64,000 bases of DNA from Verrucosispora sp. WMMD573 (GTDB lineage Bacteria; Actinomycetota; Actinomycetes; Mycobacteriales; Micromonosporaceae): assembly GCF_027497175.1 (NCBI RefSeq), contig NZ_CP114901.1, forward strand, positions 5,828,001-5,892,000, read 5' to 3'. A program made the position numbers and the translations under genes. Positions 19,301-29,041 of the stretch are shown in pieces; position 1 is the stretch's first letter; each line of letters begins with the position of its first letter. Below the pieces are notes generated by a model. It saw only the letters and a list, made by a program, of their open reading frames with translations. It did no database searches and was not told the DNA's origin.

Positions 19301-19450
19301 GGGGCGTTCAGCCTTCGCAGCGCAGCACGGCGTCAAGTGTACCGGGCCTCGGCCGGCACCCCTCGCGGATTACCGAGCAAGATCGTCGGGTACCGGATCG
19401 CCGACCGGACCCGGTTCCGGCCCACGAGCCACTGACTGATCGGGGTCACC

Positions 19451-20359
19451 ATGGAGCTGAACGAGAACGCACGGATCGACACCAGTCAGGTGGAGGATCG
19501 GCGAGGCAGCGGCGGAGGCGGTGGGATGGGCATCCCCATCCCGATCGGCGGCGGGCGCGGCGGCATCGTCGGCATCGTCATCGCCGTGCTGGTGGCCCTG
19601 GTCGGTGGCGGCTTCGGCCTGAACGCCATGACCGGTGGAGACCAGCAGGGCGACAACGCCGCGCTGGAGCAGCGCTGCGCCGCCGAGAACGCCCTGGAAC
19701 AACTCGACTGCCGCAACACCCTCTACGTCAACTCGATCCAGGCGTACTGGCGCACCGCTCTGCCGCAGGCTCTCGGCGAGCAGTACCGCCCCACCCGCAC
19801 CGTCTTCTTCAGCCAGGCCGTCAACACCGCCTGCGGCCAGGCCGACTCCGGCGTCGGCCCGTTCTACTGCCCGGCCGACTCGTTGGTCTACATCGACCTG
19901 TCCTTCTACGAGGTGCTCGCCACACAGTTGGGCGCCGAGGGCGAGTTCGCCCAGCCGTACGTGCTGGCCCACGAGTACGGCCACCACGTGCAGAACCTGC
20001 TCGGCACCAACGAGCAGGTCCGCCGCCAGCAGCAGCGCGACCCGGGCAACGCCAACGACCTGTCGGTACGCCTGGAGTTGCAGGCCGACTGCTACGCGGG
20101 GGCCTGGGCGAAGAACGCCACCGGCACGGCCGACGACAGCGGCCAGAAGATCTTCACCAGTATCACCGAGCGGGACATCGCCGAGGCGATCGACACCGCA
20201 GAGGCCATCGGCGACGATGCCATCTCCAAGCGCGCCGACCGGCCGGTGAACCCGGAGGAGTTCACCCACGGCTCGTCGGAGCAGCGTAAGCAGTGGTTCA
20301 ACCGGGGCTACGAGAGCGGCGACCCGGCCTCCTGCGACACGTTCAGCGGCGCGGTCTGA
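19451..20359 (+). CDS. Neutral zinc metallopeptidase, YpfJ family
   Basis: The 302-residue protein has a Gly-rich cytoplasmic N-terminus, one transmembrane helix at about 38-58, and an extracytoplasmic zinc-protease domain. The active site HEYGHH is at 174-179, with the probable third ligand in the following ELQADCYAGAWA segment. Cysteine pairs (residues near 75, 87, 134, 145) suit an oxidising exterior. This is the YpfJ/zinc_peptidase family of unknown substrate. It is a single gene divergent from ABC-F and followed by a strong hairpin. Confidence 0.92.
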   Translation: MELNENARIDTSQVEDRRGSGGGGGMGIPIPIGGGRGGIVGIVIAVLVALVGGGFGLNAMTGGDQQGDNAALEQRCAAENALEQLDCRNTLYVNSIQAYWRTALPQALGEQYRPTRTVFFSQAVNTACGQADSGVGPFYCPADSLVYIDLSFYEVLATQLGAEGEFAQPYVLAHEYGHHVQNLLGTNEQVRRQQQRDPGNANDLSVRLELQADCYAGAWAKNATGTADDSGQKIFTSITERDIAEAIDTAEAIGDDAISKRADRPVNPEEFTHGSSEQRKQWFNRGYESGDPASCDTFSGAV

Positions 20360-20373
20360 CCGGTCGACGGTCA

Positions 20374-20403
20374 GCGGGCCCGGTCACCGGTGACCGGGCC
20401 CGC
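20374..20403. terminator. Terminator after the zinc metallopeptidase
   Basis: A perfect 30-base palindrome (two 15-base arms) lies between this gene and the convergent acVLRF1 gene, so it can stop transcription from both sides. Confidence 0.8.
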
Positions 20404-20429
20404 GTCCGCGCGACGAACCAGCTTGCCAC

Positions 20430-21092
20430 CTAGCTGCCGGCCTCCGCCTGCGGCTCGCGGACCAGAATCCGAACCGACCGGGCGGTCGCGAGCGCGGCGA
20501 CAAGCACCGCGTACCGGGGTTCCGGAACGTCGAGCAGCCGGTCGGCGCGCCGCGCGGCGAGCGGGGCGAGCCGGCGATCGGCCAGCACGGTGTCCACCGC
20601 CCGACGGTCGCCGCCGGCAACCAGCGCGTCAAGCCGGTCGGCCTCCGGCAACAGCAGGCGTACGGCGAGATCCGCCGCATCGGCCAGCGCCGCCTTCGTC
20701 TGGTTGTCCCGGCGGCGGGCGAAACGCTGCTGCGACCAACCACCGGCGGCGGTACGTCCCTGCACGTAGCGGGTGTCCACCTTGTGCACGCTCAGCTGCG
20801 TACCCTCGGCTACCCCCATCGCCACCGCACCTTTGCGGGCCAGCAACAGTCCGATCCGGCGCGGCGCGACGACCGCCCGGACGAAGGCATCCAGATCCGG
20901 CACGGCGGGCGCACCTGGAGGGGTGTGCAGTTCGGCGGTCGCACCGTCCGGGGCGGACAACAGCAGGCCGTACGCCTGTGCGCGGGCGGTAGGCGGGCCG
21001 TGCCGGTCGGCGAAGCCGGCGACCCAGCGGGCGGCTCGGCCCGGATCGACCTCCACCCACCGGCCGCCCCCGGCGGCGGGTCGGCTGCTCAT
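20430..21092 (-). CDS. acVLRF1-family peptidyl-tRNA release factor
   Basis: The 220-residue protein resembles the actinobacterial Vms1-like release factor 1 (acVLRF1). The family signature GGWSQQRFARRRDNQ, whose conserved Gln acts like the Gln of eRF1, is present near 117-131. The first half contains the eRF1-like fold leading to VDTRYVQGRT. Family knowledge: VLRF1 proteins release nascent chains from tRNA on stalled ribosomes in quality control. The ATG at 21092 gives an N-terminus MSSRPAAGGGRWVEVD; a GTG at 21110 is possible. It is 30 bases downstream of the LysE gene on the same strand. Confidence 0.85.
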   Translation of the reverse strand: MSSRPAAGGGRWVEVDPGRAARWVAGFADRHGPPTARAQAYGLLLSAPDGATAELHTPPGAPAVPDLDAFVRAVVAPRRIGLLLARKGAVAMGVAEGTQLSVHKVDTRYVQGRTAAGGWSQQRFARRRDNQTKAALADAADLAVRLLLPEADRLDALVAGGDRRAVDTVLADRRLAPLAARRADRLLDVPEPRYAVLVAALATARSVRILVREPQAEAGS

Positions 21093-21122
21093 CACCCGAC
21101 CGTACGGCACGGTCGGCTGGGA

Positions 21123-21842
21123 TCAGCCACCGAGGAGCATGCCGACGGCGAGCACGGTGATGATGGCGCTGGACAGCAGGGCGGTGACCAGGCGACCGCG
21201 GTCGTTGGCGAGCACCTGCCCGATCATTGACCCGCCCCCGGCGACCAGCAGCTGCCAGCTGGCCGAGGCGAGGAACACCCCCAGGGTGAAGACCACCGCC
21301 ACATCGGTGCCGGAGCTGCCCAGGTCGGCCCGGCCGAGCACCAGGGCCGTGAAATAGACGATCGTGGCCGGGTTGAGCAGGGTCAGCGCGAGGATCCCGA
21401 CGAACGCCCGCGACGGCGTGTCCAACCCACGCCGCACCGCTGACGGACCGGATCCCGGCGCGGCCTCGACGACCGCCGACCGGTCCGGGCTGCCCACCGC
21501 CGAGACGGCCGGGGCGGGCGTCGGCGGGCGGCTCGGGCAACGGCGTGGACCACGTATCCGCAGTGCGCGCCACGCGCCGTGGGCGGCGAGGATGAGCAGC
21601 ACCGCCGCGCCCACCAGCCGCAGCGGCCCGGCGAGCGGCGCGAGCCAGCCCGCGACCACCGCCCCACCGAGCGCCGCGACACCGGCGTACAGCCCGTCGG
21701 CGGTGGCCACCCCGAGCGCGGCGCCCGCACCCACCCGGAACGAGGTCCGCGCGGTGAGCCCGAGGATGAGCACGGCGATCGCGCCGACCGGCACGGCCAC
21801 GCCGTAGCCCGCGACGAGACCGGCGAGGAACGCGCCGGTCAC
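21123..21842 (-). CDS. LysE/RhtB-family amino-acid exporter
   Basis: The protein of about 239 residues has five to six hydrophobic helices and the LysE-type first helix GLVAGYGVAVPVGAIAVLILGL. A hydrophilic Pro/Arg/Ser-rich loop lies near 85-130, followed by LALTLLNPATIVYFTALV, another family hallmark. The LysE superfamily exports amino acids or related compounds; the substrate is unknown. The start is uncertain: GTG at 21842 gives the family-length N-terminus but has no clear ribosome site, and the frame is open further upstream. The gap 21843-22158 holds the suf terminator and this gene's upstream region. Confidence 0.8.
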   Translation of the reverse strand: MTGAFLAGLVAGYGVAVPVGAIAVLILGLTARTSFRVGAGAALGVATADGLYAGVAALGGAVVAGWLAPLAGPLRLVGAAVLLILAAHGAWRALRIRGPRRCPSRPPTPAPAVSAVGSPDRSAVVEAAPGSGPSAVRRGLDTPSRAFVGILALTLLNPATIVYFTALVLGRADLGSSGTDVAVVFTLGVFLASASWQLLVAGGGSMIGQVLANDRGRLVTALLSSAIITVLAVGMLLGG

Positions 21843-22093
21843 GACGGAGGTCGGGGCGAGACGCGGCCCGGCGCGAGCCACTGTCGACGGGCGGCGGTGG
21901 CCACGGCGACAAAACTCGGCTTCATCGGGTACGCGTAATTCACCGCGCCATCCTGCGACGGCGACGCCCATGCCCGCCACGGATTATCGGACCGGCCCGA
22001 GTTGCGGTATGCCGGTCGGTCGACGGCAGCCTGACGTCGCGCCTTGCGGCATCCCCGCAGTCGCGAGTACGCCCGGCCGAGAACGAGACGACG

Positions 22094-22126
22094 TCGGGCG
22101 CGGCACCCGGTGGATGCCGCGCCCGA
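22094..22126 (-). terminator. Terminator of the suf operon
   Basis: Arms 22094-22105 and 22115-22126 are a perfect 12-bp inverted repeat with a 9-base loop, 33 bases after the sufT stop on the minus strand. Confidence 0.75.
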
Positions 22127-22158
22127 GGCGGAACTGATGGGCCTGTCAGGAGGAGCTG

Positions 22159-22578
22159 TCAGACGTTGAAGCCGAGGGAACGGAGCTGGTCGCGGCCCTC
22201 GTCGGTGATCTTGTCCGGACCCCACGGGGGAAGCCAGACCCAGTTGATCCGGATGTCGTCGACCAGGCCGCCGCCGGGCCCGGTGGTCAGCGCCTGGCGG
22301 GCCTGGTCCTCGATCACGTCGGTGAGCGGGCAGGCCGCCGAGGTCAACGTCATGTCCAGGGTGGCGACGTTCTGGTCGTCGACGTGGACGCCGTATACCA
22401 GGCCGAGGTCGACCACGTTGATGCCCAGCTCCGGGTCGACGACGTCCTTCATCGCCTCCTCGATGTCGGCGACGGCGGCCTTGCTGCCGTTCGGCGCGAC
22501 GCTGCCGTCAGCCGCCGGGCCGGTCGTCGTGCCTTCTCCGGCCGCCGAGGTCGCCTCGGTCGCAGTGTTCTCGCTCAT
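22159..22578 (-). CDS. sufT: SufT-type iron-sulfur assembly protein (DUF59/MIP18)
   Basis: The 139-residue protein has a disordered Thr/Ala/Gly N-terminal tail (1-33) and then the DUF59 domain: EEAMKDVVDPELGINVVDLGLVYGV, the conserved CPLTD near 84-88, and a C-terminal GFNV. DUF59/SufT proteins help mature Fe-S proteins, and it is the last suf gene. The ATG at 22578 has GGAGGTG upstream and overlaps the sufU stop by four bases. Its conserved Cys is in SAACPLTD. Confidence 0.93.
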   Translation of the reverse strand: MSENTATEATSAAGEGTTTGPAADGSVAPNGSKAAVADIEEAMKDVVDPELGINVVDLGLVYGVHVDDQNVATLDMTLTSAACPLTDVIEDQARQALTTGPGGGLVDDIRINWVWLPPWGPDKITDEGRDQLRSLGFNV

Positions 22579-23051
22579 GCCTTCACCTCCGTCGGGCTCG
22601 CGCCCACACCGGCGCGTGCCGCGGCGTCCTTGAACGCCATCCACGGCAACAGCGCGCACTTGACCCGGGCGGGGTAGCGGGCGACTCCCTCGAACGCCAC
22701 CCCGTCCCCGAGCACGTCCTCGTCCGGCGTGACCTGACCACGACCGGACATCAGCGCCAGAAACGCCTCGTGTACCGCGAAGGACTCCGTCGCGCCCCGG
22801 CCGGTCAACAGCTCGTGCAGCACGCTGGCGGACGCCTGGCTGATCGAACAACCCATCCCGTCGTACGACACGTCGTGCAACGTCGTGCCGTCGGTGGCCA
22901 CCCGGACGGTGATCTCGTCCCCGCAGGTCGGGTTGACGTGGTGCGCCTCGCCGACCCGGTCGGCCGGGTCCGCGGCGTCGCGCAGCCCGCGACCGTGCGG
23001 GTGCTTGTAGTGATCCAGGATGATCTCCTGGTAGAGCGACTCAAGCTGCAT
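22575..23051 (-). CDS. sufU: Fe-S assembly scaffold/sulfur-transfer protein SufU
   Basis: The 158-residue SufU receives persulfide sulfur from SufS. The zinc/sulfur ligands are visible: NPTCGDEI with Cys near 41, DGMGCSISQASAS with Cys near 68, and VKCALLPW with Cys near 130. An extra loop typical of SufU compared with IscU precedes the third Cys. Its start overlaps the sufS stop by one base (TGATG), so the two are translated together, which suits a SufS-SufU pair. Confidence 0.95.
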   Translation of the reverse strand: MQLESLYQEIILDHYKHPHGRGLRDAADPADRVGEAHHVNPTCGDEITVRVATDGTTLHDVSYDGMGCSISQASASVLHELLTGRGATESFAVHEAFLALMSGRGQVTPDEDVLGDGVAFEGVARYPARVKCALLPWMAFKDAAARAGVGASPTEVKA

Positions 23052-24355
23052 CAGGCGAACACCTTCCGCACCCGCTCCAGGCCCGCCACCAACGCGTCGA
23101 TCTCCTCGGTCGTGGTGTAGAGGTAGAACGAGGCCCGAGTGGTGGCCGGCACCCCGAACCGGGTGCAGACCGGACGGGCGCAGTGATGCCCGACCCGCAC
23201 CTGCACACCGAGGGAGTCGAGCACCTGGCCCACGTCGTGCGGGTGCACGTCGCCGAGCGCGAACGAGATGGTGCCGCCCCGGCCCACCGGCACCTCCGGG
23301 CCGAAGATCCGCAGGCCGGGCACGGTGCCCAGGGCGTCCAGCGCGTACGCGGTCAGCTGCTTCTCGTGCCACTGGATCGCCCGCATGCCGATGCCGGAGA
23401 GATAGTCCACCGCCGCGCCGAGCGCGACCGCCTCGGCGATCGGCGGGGTACCGGCCTCGAATCGGGCCGGCGGCGCGGCGTACGTCGAGCCGCCCATCGT
23501 CACCGTCTCGATCATCGAGCCACCGCCGAACACCGGCGGCATCGCCGCGAGCAGCTCGGTGCGGCCCCAGAGCACGCCGATGCCGGTCGGGCCGCACATC
23601 TTGTGCCCGGTGAAGACGATGAAGTCGGCGTCCAGGTCGACCACGTCGATCGGCATGTGCGGCACCGACTGCGAGCAGTCCAGCAACAGCAGCGCCCCCA
23701 CCTCGCGGACCCGGGCGGTGATCCGCGAGGTGGCGTTGACGGTGCCGAGGATGTTCGACATGTGCACCAGCGAGACGATCTTCGTCCGCTCGTTGACCAG
23801 GTCGGTCAGGCCCGACTCGTCCAGCCGACCGTTGTCGGTGACCGGGAACCAGCGCAGCGTCGCACCGGTGCGCTCGGCCAGCAACTGCCACGGAACGATG
23901 TTCGAGTGGTGCTCCATCTCGGAGATGACGATCTCGTCACCCGGTCCGAGCCGCAGCCGAGGATCGGCGTCGAGCCGCAGCGAGGCGTTGGAGAACGCGT
24001 ACGCCACGATGTTGATCGCCTCGGTGGAGTTCTTGGTGAAGACCACCTCGTCCACGCTGGGCGCGTTGACGAACGCGGCGACCTTCGCCCGGGCCCCCTC
24101 GTACGCCTCGGTCGCCTCGGTGCCCAGCGTGTGCACCGAGCGGGACACGTTGGCGTTGTGCCGGGCGTAGTGCGCGGCCAGCACGTCGAGCACCTGACGC
24201 GGCTTGTGTGAGGTGTTGGCGCTGTCCAGGTAGACCAGCGGATGCCCGTTGACCTCCCGGTCGAGGATCGGGAAGTCGGCGCGTACCGCCGCCACGTCGT
24301 AGCGCGGCACGTCGTCGTACTGCGGCATCCCCGGCGGGATCGCGATGGTGGTCAT
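23051..24355 (-). CDS. sufS: Cysteine desulfurase SufS
   Basis: The 434-residue PLP enzyme takes sulfur from cysteine for Fe-S cluster assembly. The PLP Lys is Lys252 in TGHKMCGP, and the catalytic Cys is Cys392 in HHCARP, in the short loop typical of group II desulfurases. Other PLP-site signatures include EMEHHSNIVPW and LLDCSQSVPHM. It lies 27 bases after sufC in the operon and is coupled to sufU. Confidence 0.96.
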   Translation of the reverse strand: MTTIAIPPGMPQYDDVPRYDVAAVRADFPILDREVNGHPLVYLDSANTSHKPRQVLDVLAAHYARHNANVSRSVHTLGTEATEAYEGARAKVAAFVNAPSVDEVVFTKNSTEAINIVAYAFSNASLRLDADPRLRLGPGDEIVISEMEHHSNIVPWQLLAERTGATLRWFPVTDNGRLDESGLTDLVNERTKIVSLVHMSNILGTVNATSRITARVREVGALLLLDCSQSVPHMPIDVVDLDADFIVFTGHKMCGPTGIGVLWGRTELLAAMPPVFGGGSMIETVTMGGSTYAAPPARFEAGTPPIAEAVALGAAVDYLSGIGMRAIQWHEKQLTAYALDALGTVPGLRIFGPEVPVGRGGTISFALGDVHPHDVGQVLDSLGVQVRVGHHCARPVCTRFGVPATTRASFYLYTTTEEIDALVAGLERVRKVFA

Positions 24356-24382
24356 CGTCGTGACCGGCCCTTCCTTCGGGGG

Positions 24383-25156
24383 TCAGACCCGCGCCGGACC
24401 GGCCCCGGCCGCGTACCGCTCGTAGCCGGACTCCTCAAGCTTGTCGGCCAGCTCCGGGCCACCCTGCTCGACGATCCGACCGGCGACGAAGACGTGCACG
24501 AAGTCGGGCTTGATGTAGCGCAGGATCCGGGTGTAGTGCGTGATCAGCAGCAGGCCGGTGTCGCCGGTGTCGCGCACCCGGTTCACGCCCTCGCTCACCA
24601 CCCGCAGCGCGTCCACGTCGAGACCCGAGTCGGTCTCGTCGAGGATGGCCATCTTCGGCTTGAGCAGCTCCAGCTGCACGATCTCGTGGCGCTTCTTCTC
24701 ACCGCCGGAGAAGCCCTCGTTGACGTTGCGCTGGGCGAAGGCCGGGTCCATGTGCAGCCGCTCCATGGCACCGCGCAGCTCGCCGCCCCAGGTGCGCAGC
24801 TTCGGCGCCTCGCCGTCGATGGCGGTCTTGGCGGTACGCAGGAAGTTCGCCACCGAAACGCCGGGCACCTCGACCGGGTACTGCATGGCGAGGAAGAGGC
24901 CGGCGCGGGCCCGCTCGTCGACGGACATCTCCAGGACGTCCTCGCCGTCCAGCGTCACCGAGCCGCCGGTGATCTCGTACTTCGGGTGGCCGGCGACCGA
25001 GTACGCCAGGGTCGACTTGCCGGAGCCGTTCGGGCCCATGATCGCGTGGGTCTCCCCCGACTTCACGGTCAGGTCGACACCGTGCAGGATCGGCTTGAGC
25101 TCACCCTCGGGCAGCTTCACCGACACCTGTAGGTCGCGGATCTCCAGGGTGCTCAT
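24383..25156 (-). CDS. sufC: Fe-S assembly ATPase SufC
   Basis: The 257-residue soluble ABC ATPase drives the SufBCD scaffold. Walker A is GPNGSGKST, the signature is FSGGEKKRHEI, and Walker B is MAILDETDSGLD. The ETDSGLD form (rather than the usual EPTxxLD) is typical of SufC. The start ATG shares a base with the stop of the Rieske gene (TAATG). Confidence 0.97.
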   Translation of the reverse strand: MSTLEIRDLQVSVKLPEGELKPILHGVDLTVKSGETHAIMGPNGSGKSTLAYSVAGHPKYEITGGSVTLDGEDVLEMSVDERARAGLFLAMQYPVEVPGVSVANFLRTAKTAIDGEAPKLRTWGGELRGAMERLHMDPAFAQRNVNEGFSGGEKKRHEIVQLELLKPKMAILDETDSGLDVDALRVVSEGVNRVRDTGDTGLLLITHYTRILRYIKPDFVHVFVAGRIVEQGGPELADKLEESGYERYAAGAGPARV

Positions 25157-25500
25157 TATCGGGTCACTCCATTGCTCGGCAGCGGACGGCCCTCGCCGTC
25201 CACGGGCAGGTAGATGTCACCGTCGCGGACTTCGACGGGGTAGACGGGTACGGGTTCGGTGGCGGGCAGCCCGGTCGGCTCGCCGGTACGCAGATCGAAA
25301 CGGGAGCCGTGCAGCCAGCACTCCAACGTGCAGCCTTCGACCTCGCCCTCGGAGAGCGCCACGGCCGCGTGCGAGCACTCGTCGAACACGGCGTAGAACT
25401 GGTCGTCCTCGCCATGCACGAGCGCGATCTGGGTGCCGTCGACGTCCGCGCTGATCGCGGTGCCCTTCGGCACGTCCTCGACGGCGCAGATGCGGATCAT
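25156..25500 (-). CDS. Rieske-type ferredoxin within the suf operon
   Basis: The 114-residue protein has a Rieske [2Fe-2S] domain: CSHAAVALSEG supplies one Cys-His pair and CWLHGSRFDLRTGEP the second. It looks like the ferredoxin component of a non-heme iron oxygenase, but it sits between sufD and sufC with one-base overlaps at both ends, an arrangement common in actinobacteria. A role in delivering electrons during cluster assembly is plausible but unproven. The start is ATG at 25500, overlapping the sufD stop. Confidence 0.93.
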   Translation of the reverse strand: MIRICAVEDVPKGTAISADVDGTQIALVHGEDDQFYAVFDECSHAAVALSEGEVEGCTLECWLHGSRFDLRTGEPTGLPATEPVPVYPVEVRDGDIYLPVDGEGRPLPSNGVTR

Positions 25501-26642
25501 CAAGCGCCCGCCTTCGTCAGCCGCGCCTCGATGGCGTCACCCAGACGCTCACGCAGCGACTCCACCGGGATCTTGTTCAGCAGCTCGGCGAAGAAGCCGC
25601 GTACCACCAGTCGGCGGGCCTCGGCCTCCGGGATGCCCCGGGCCATCAGGTAGAACAACTGCTCGTCGTCGAAGCGGCCGGTGGCACTGGCGTGGCCGGC
25701 GCCGGCGATCTCGCCGGTCTCGATCTCCAGGTTCGGCACGGAGTCGGCCCGGGCGCCATCGCTGAGCAGCAGGTTCCGGTTGATCTCGTACGTGTCGGTG
25801 CCGGTCGCCTCGGCCCGGATCAGCACGTCGCCGACCCAGACGGTATGGGCGCTCTCCCCCTGCAACGCCCCCCGGTAGCCGACATAGCTGCGGCAGTCCG
25901 GCACGGTGTGGTCGACCAGTTGGCGGTGCTCCTGGTGCTGGCCGGAGTCGGCGAAGTAGACGCCGTACAGCTCGGCCTCGCCGCCCCGGTCGGTGTACTC
26001 CACGGTGGTGTACTGCCGGACCAGGTCGCCACCGAGGGTGACCTGAACGTGCAGCACCCGCGCGTCGCGCCCCAGCCGCACCTTCAGGTGCTGCGCCTGC
26101 ACCGCGTCGTCGGCCCAGTCGGCCACGGTGACCAGCGTGAGCTTCGCCCCGTCGCCCACCGACACCTCGACATTGTCCGCGAGGGTGGCCGAGCCGACGT
26201 GCTCCAGCACCAGGATCGCCTCGGCGAACCGGCCCACCTCGACGACCGTGTGCCCGAAGGCCAGGCCCTCGACGCCGCCACCGACCGCCCGGAGGATGGT
26301 CGGGCCACTGACCACGGCGTCCTGCGCCACCCGCACCAGCAGCGCCTGCCCGGCCCCGCCGTAGGCCAGCGCGCTGACCCGGTCGAACGGGGTGAGCACG
26401 CTGCCGACCCGCGGATCGTCGCGACCGACCCGCTCCACGGACACGCCCTCGGGCAGGTCGGCGTACTCGTGCCGGACCGTGCCGGTGGCGGTCGGATCGT
26501 CACCGACCAGCCCACGCAGCCGCTTGAGCGGGGTGAAACGCCACTCCTCCTCCAGGCCGGTCAGGGCCGGGAAGTCGGCGACATCGTACGAACGCAGCGC
26601 CTGCGACTTGGTGCTGGGCGGCGCGGAAGCCTGGGTAGTCAT
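25500..26642 (-). CDS. sufD: Fe-S assembly protein SufD
   Basis: The 380-residue protein is a SufB/SufD-family scaffold subunit. The beta-helix core and the conserved C-terminal region HASATGRFDDEQLFYLMARGI and GFFAELLNKIP are visible. The N-terminal 30 residues are polar. It forms the SufBC2D complex with neighbours SufB and SufC. AAGGACGAG precedes the ATG at 26642; the open frame extends further upstream only as a shadow inside sufB. Confidence 0.96.
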   Translation of the reverse strand: MTTQASAPPSTKSQALRSYDVADFPALTGLEEEWRFTPLKRLRGLVGDDPTATGTVRHEYADLPEGVSVERVGRDDPRVGSVLTPFDRVSALAYGGAGQALLVRVAQDAVVSGPTILRAVGGGVEGLAFGHTVVEVGRFAEAILVLEHVGSATLADNVEVSVGDGAKLTLVTVADWADDAVQAQHLKVRLGRDARVLHVQVTLGGDLVRQYTTVEYTDRGGEAELYGVYFADSGQHQEHRQLVDHTVPDCRSYVGYRGALQGESAHTVWVGDVLIRAEATGTDTYEINRNLLLSDGARADSVPNLEIETGEIAGAGHASATGRFDDEQLFYLMARGIPEAEARRLVVRGFFAELLNKIPVESLRERLGDAIEARLTKAGA

Positions 26643-26698
26643 CTCGTCCTTGCTTGGGTATACGACGACGGTGTCCGGTGCTCTGGTGGCGGCCAGGG

Positions 26699-28129
26699 TC
26701 AGCCGACCGCGCCCTCCATCTGCAGCTCGATCAGGCGGTTGAGCTCCAGCGCGTACTCCATGGGCAGTTCCTTGGCGATCGGCTCGATGAAGCCGCGCAC
26801 GATCATCGCCATCGCCTCGTCCTCGCTCAGGCCCCGGCTCATCAGGTAGAAGAGCTGGTCCTCGCTGACCTTGGACACGGTCGCCTCGTGCCCCATCGAC
26901 ACGTCGTCCTCGCGGATGTCGACGTACGGGTAGGTGTCGGAGCGGGAGATGGTGTCGACCAGCAGGGCGTCGCACTTGACCGTGCTGGCGCTGCTGTGCG
27001 AGCCCTCCAGCACCTGCACCAGGCCCCGGTACGAGGTCCGGCCGCCGCCCCGGGCGATCGACTTCGACACGATGGTGCTGCTGGTGTGCGGCGCCGCGTG
27101 CACCATCTTGGCGCCGGCGTCCTGGTGCTGCCCCTCGCCGGCCATGGCCACTGAGAGCACCTCGCCCTTGGCGTGCTCGCCGGTCATGTAGACCGCCGGG
27201 TACTTCATGGTGACCTTGGAGCCGATGTTGCCGTCGATCCACTCCATGGTCGCGCCCTCGTGGCACACGGCGCGCTTGGTGACCAGGTTGTAGACGTTGT
27301 TCGACCAGTTCTGGATGGTGGTGTAACGGCATCGGGCGTTCTTCTTGACGACGATCTCCACCACGGCGCTGTGCAGCGAGTCCGAGGAGTAGATGGGCGC
27401 GGTGCAGCCCTCGACGTAGTGCACGTAGGCACCCTCGTCGACGATGATCAGCGTCCGCTCGAACTGGCCCATGTTCTCGGTGTTGATCCGGAAGTACGCC
27501 TGCAGCGGGATCTCCACGTGCACACCCTTCGGCACGTAGATGAACGAGCCGCCGGACCACACGGAGGTGTTGAGCGCGGCGAACTTGTTGTCGCCGACCG
27601 GGATCACCGTGCCGAAGTACTCCTTGAACAGGTCCTCGTGCTCCTTGAGGGCGGTGTCGGTGTCGAGGAAGACGACACCCTGCTCCTCCAGGTCCTCGCG
27701 GATCTTGTGGTAGACCACCTCGGACTCGTACTGCGCGGCGACACCGGCGACGAGGCGCTGCTTCTCCGCCTCCGGGATGCCCAGCTTGTCGTAGGTGTTC
27801 TTGATGTCCTCGGGCAGGTCCTCCCAGCTGGCGGCCTGCTTCTCGGTGGAGCGCACGAAGTACTTGATGTTGTCGAAGTCGATCCCGGTGAGGTCGGCGC
27901 CCCAGGCCGGCATCGGCTTGCGCTCGAACAGCCGAAGGCCCTTCAGGCGCAGGTCGAGCATCCAGGCCGGCTCGTTCTTCTTGGCCGAGATGTCCCGCAC
28001 CACCGCCTCGTTGAGGCCGCGCTGAGCCGAGGCTCCGGCGACGTCCGGGTCGGCCCAGCCGTACTCGTAGTTGCCCAGGGCGGCGAGCTGCTCCTCCTGG
28101 GTCAGGGGCTGGACGATCTGCTCGGTCAT
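26699..28129 (-). CDS. sufB: Fe-S assembly protein SufB
   Basis: The 476-residue scaffold protein is full length and has no intein, unlike SufB of several mycobacteria. Conserved segments include [20 protein letters not shown] with Cys near 253 and the C-terminal [17 protein letters not shown]. It is the first structural gene after sufR, whose stop overlaps the sufB start by four bases (ATGA), so regulator and scaffold are translated together. Confidence 0.97.
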   Translation of the reverse strand: MTEQIVQPLTQEEQLAALGNYEYGWADPDVAGASAQRGLNEAVVRDISAKKNEPAWMLDLRLKGLRLFERKPMPAWGADLTGIDFDNIKYFVRSTEKQAASWEDLPEDIKNTYDKLGIPEAEKQRLVAGVAAQYESEVVYHKIREDLEEQGVVFLDTDTALKEHEDLFKEYFGTVIPVGDNKFAALNTSVWSGGSFIYVPKGVHVEIPLQAYFRINTENMGQFERTLIIVDEGAYVHYVEGCTAPIYSSDSLHSAVVEIVVKKNARCRYTTIQNWSNNVYNLVTKRAVCHEGATMEWIDGNIGSKVTMKYPAVYMTGEHAKGEVLSVAMAGEGQHQDAGAKMVHAAPHTSSTIVSKSIARGGGRTSYRGLVQVLEGSHSSASTVKCDALLVDTISRSDTYPYVDIREDDVSMGHEATVSKVSEDQLFYLMSRGLSEDEAMAMIVRGFIEPIAKELPMEYALELNRLIELQMEGAVG

Positions 28130-28935
28130 CTATCTGTCCTCACAGTGGTGACGGTCTTACCGGACTGGGCGTGCGGCGAACCCGGGATGTGCGTGGTGCA
28201 CACCCCGTCGCCGTGCGCGATGGTGGCCAGGCGCTGCACGTGGGTACCGACCAGGCGGGAGATCACCGTGGTCTCGGCCTCGCACAGTTGGGGAAACTCG
28301 GCAGCCACGTGCGCCACCGGACAGTGGTGCTGGCAGAGCTGGCCGCCGGAGGCGATCGTGGAGGCACTGGCAGCGTATCCCTCGGCGGTCAGCGCCGCGG
28401 CGAGAGCCTCGGCACGGGCCATCGGATCGTCGCCGGCGTCGGCCAGGGCGGCCTGACAGCGCGCCTCCAGGGCTGCCACCTGCTCGGCGGCGAATCGCTC
28501 CACCGCCTGCGTGCCGCCGGTGCGAGCGATCCAGCGCAGCGCGGCGGTGGCCATGTTGTCGTAGTGGTGGGTGCCACACCGGCTGCGGGCGGCGTCAGTG
28601 AGCAGGAACACCTTGGCCGGCCGGCCCCGCCCGCGGTGACCGCGTACGGTCTGCTCGCGGGCCACGACATCGCCGTCGGCGAGCATCGCGTCCAGGTGCC
28701 GGCGTATCGCCGCCGGGCTGAGCCCGAGCGCGTCGCCCAACTGGGCGGCGGTGGCGGCGCGGCGTTCCAGGAGCAGCAGGGTGACCCGGTCCCGGGTCGA
28801 CGGCTCACTGGCGAGCGTGCCGACCGGGGCCGGCGACGCAGGCGTGGCGTCGACACCGGGCAGCGACCGGCCGGCGACCGTACCGGTCGTCGGCTGGTGC
28901 TCGGTGAGCGCCGCCGCCTTTTTCACAACGCCCAC
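28126..28935 (-). CDS. sufR: Suf operon repressor SufR
   Basis: The protein of about 269 residues has an N-terminal winged HTH (about 55-115, [20 protein letters not shown] and [11 protein letters not shown]). The C-terminal part carries the cluster-binding cysteines in [10 protein letters not shown] and FPQLCEAE, with a further VCTTH near the end. SufR is a [4Fe-4S]-sensing repressor of suf genes. It heads the operon and is coupled to sufB. GTG at 28935 is the likely start (28926 is possible). A CAAC-N6-GTTA element at 28926-28939, one base from the CAAC-N6-GTTG consensus of other SufR proteins, overlaps the start, and a second element lies at 29016-29026. Confidence 0.93.
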   Translation of the reverse strand: MGVVKKAAALTEHQPTTGTVAGRSLPGVDATPASPAPVGTLASEPSTRDRVTLLLLERRAATAAQLGDALGLSPAAIRRHLDAMLADGDVVAREQTVRGHRGRGRPAKVFLLTDAARSRCGTHHYDNMATAALRWIARTGGTQAVERFAAEQVAALEARCQAALADAGDDPMARAEALAAALTAEGYAASASTIASGGQLCQHHCPVAHVAAEFPQLCEAETTVISRLVGTHVQRLATIAHGDGVCTTHIPGSPHAQSGKTVTTVRTDR

Positions 28936-29015
28936 GTTACGTAATTCGACCAGGGCCCGCAAACGTGACCCCGGTGATCCGAACCACCGCAGGTGCGGAG
29001 TCACCCGATCGGCGA

Positions 29016-29034
29016 CAACTACGTTGCGTAGGAT
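29016..29034 (+). promoter_or_regulatory. Leaderless ctaA promoter overlapped by a palindrome
   Basis: TAGGAT at 29029-29034 sits 7 bases before the ctaA GTG (29042), the spacing expected if transcription begins at the start codon. The palindrome CAAC-TAC-GTTG (29016-29026) lies immediately upstream. ACGTTGCGTA at 29021-29030 matches ACGTTACGTA at 28934-28943, near the divergent sufR start, at 9 of 10 bases. Confidence 0.5.
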
Positions 29035-29041
29035 TCGCCTC

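Noticed and set aside
17722..20289. 855-codon open frame running antisense to the ABC-F gene and in another frame of the zinc protease
   Set aside because: It crosses two unrelated real genes, has low-complexity composition and no ribosome site; it is a composition artefact.
26699..28129. Possible intein in SufB
   Set aside because: The gene is continuous at 476 residues with uninterrupted scaffold sequence; no intein motifs are present.
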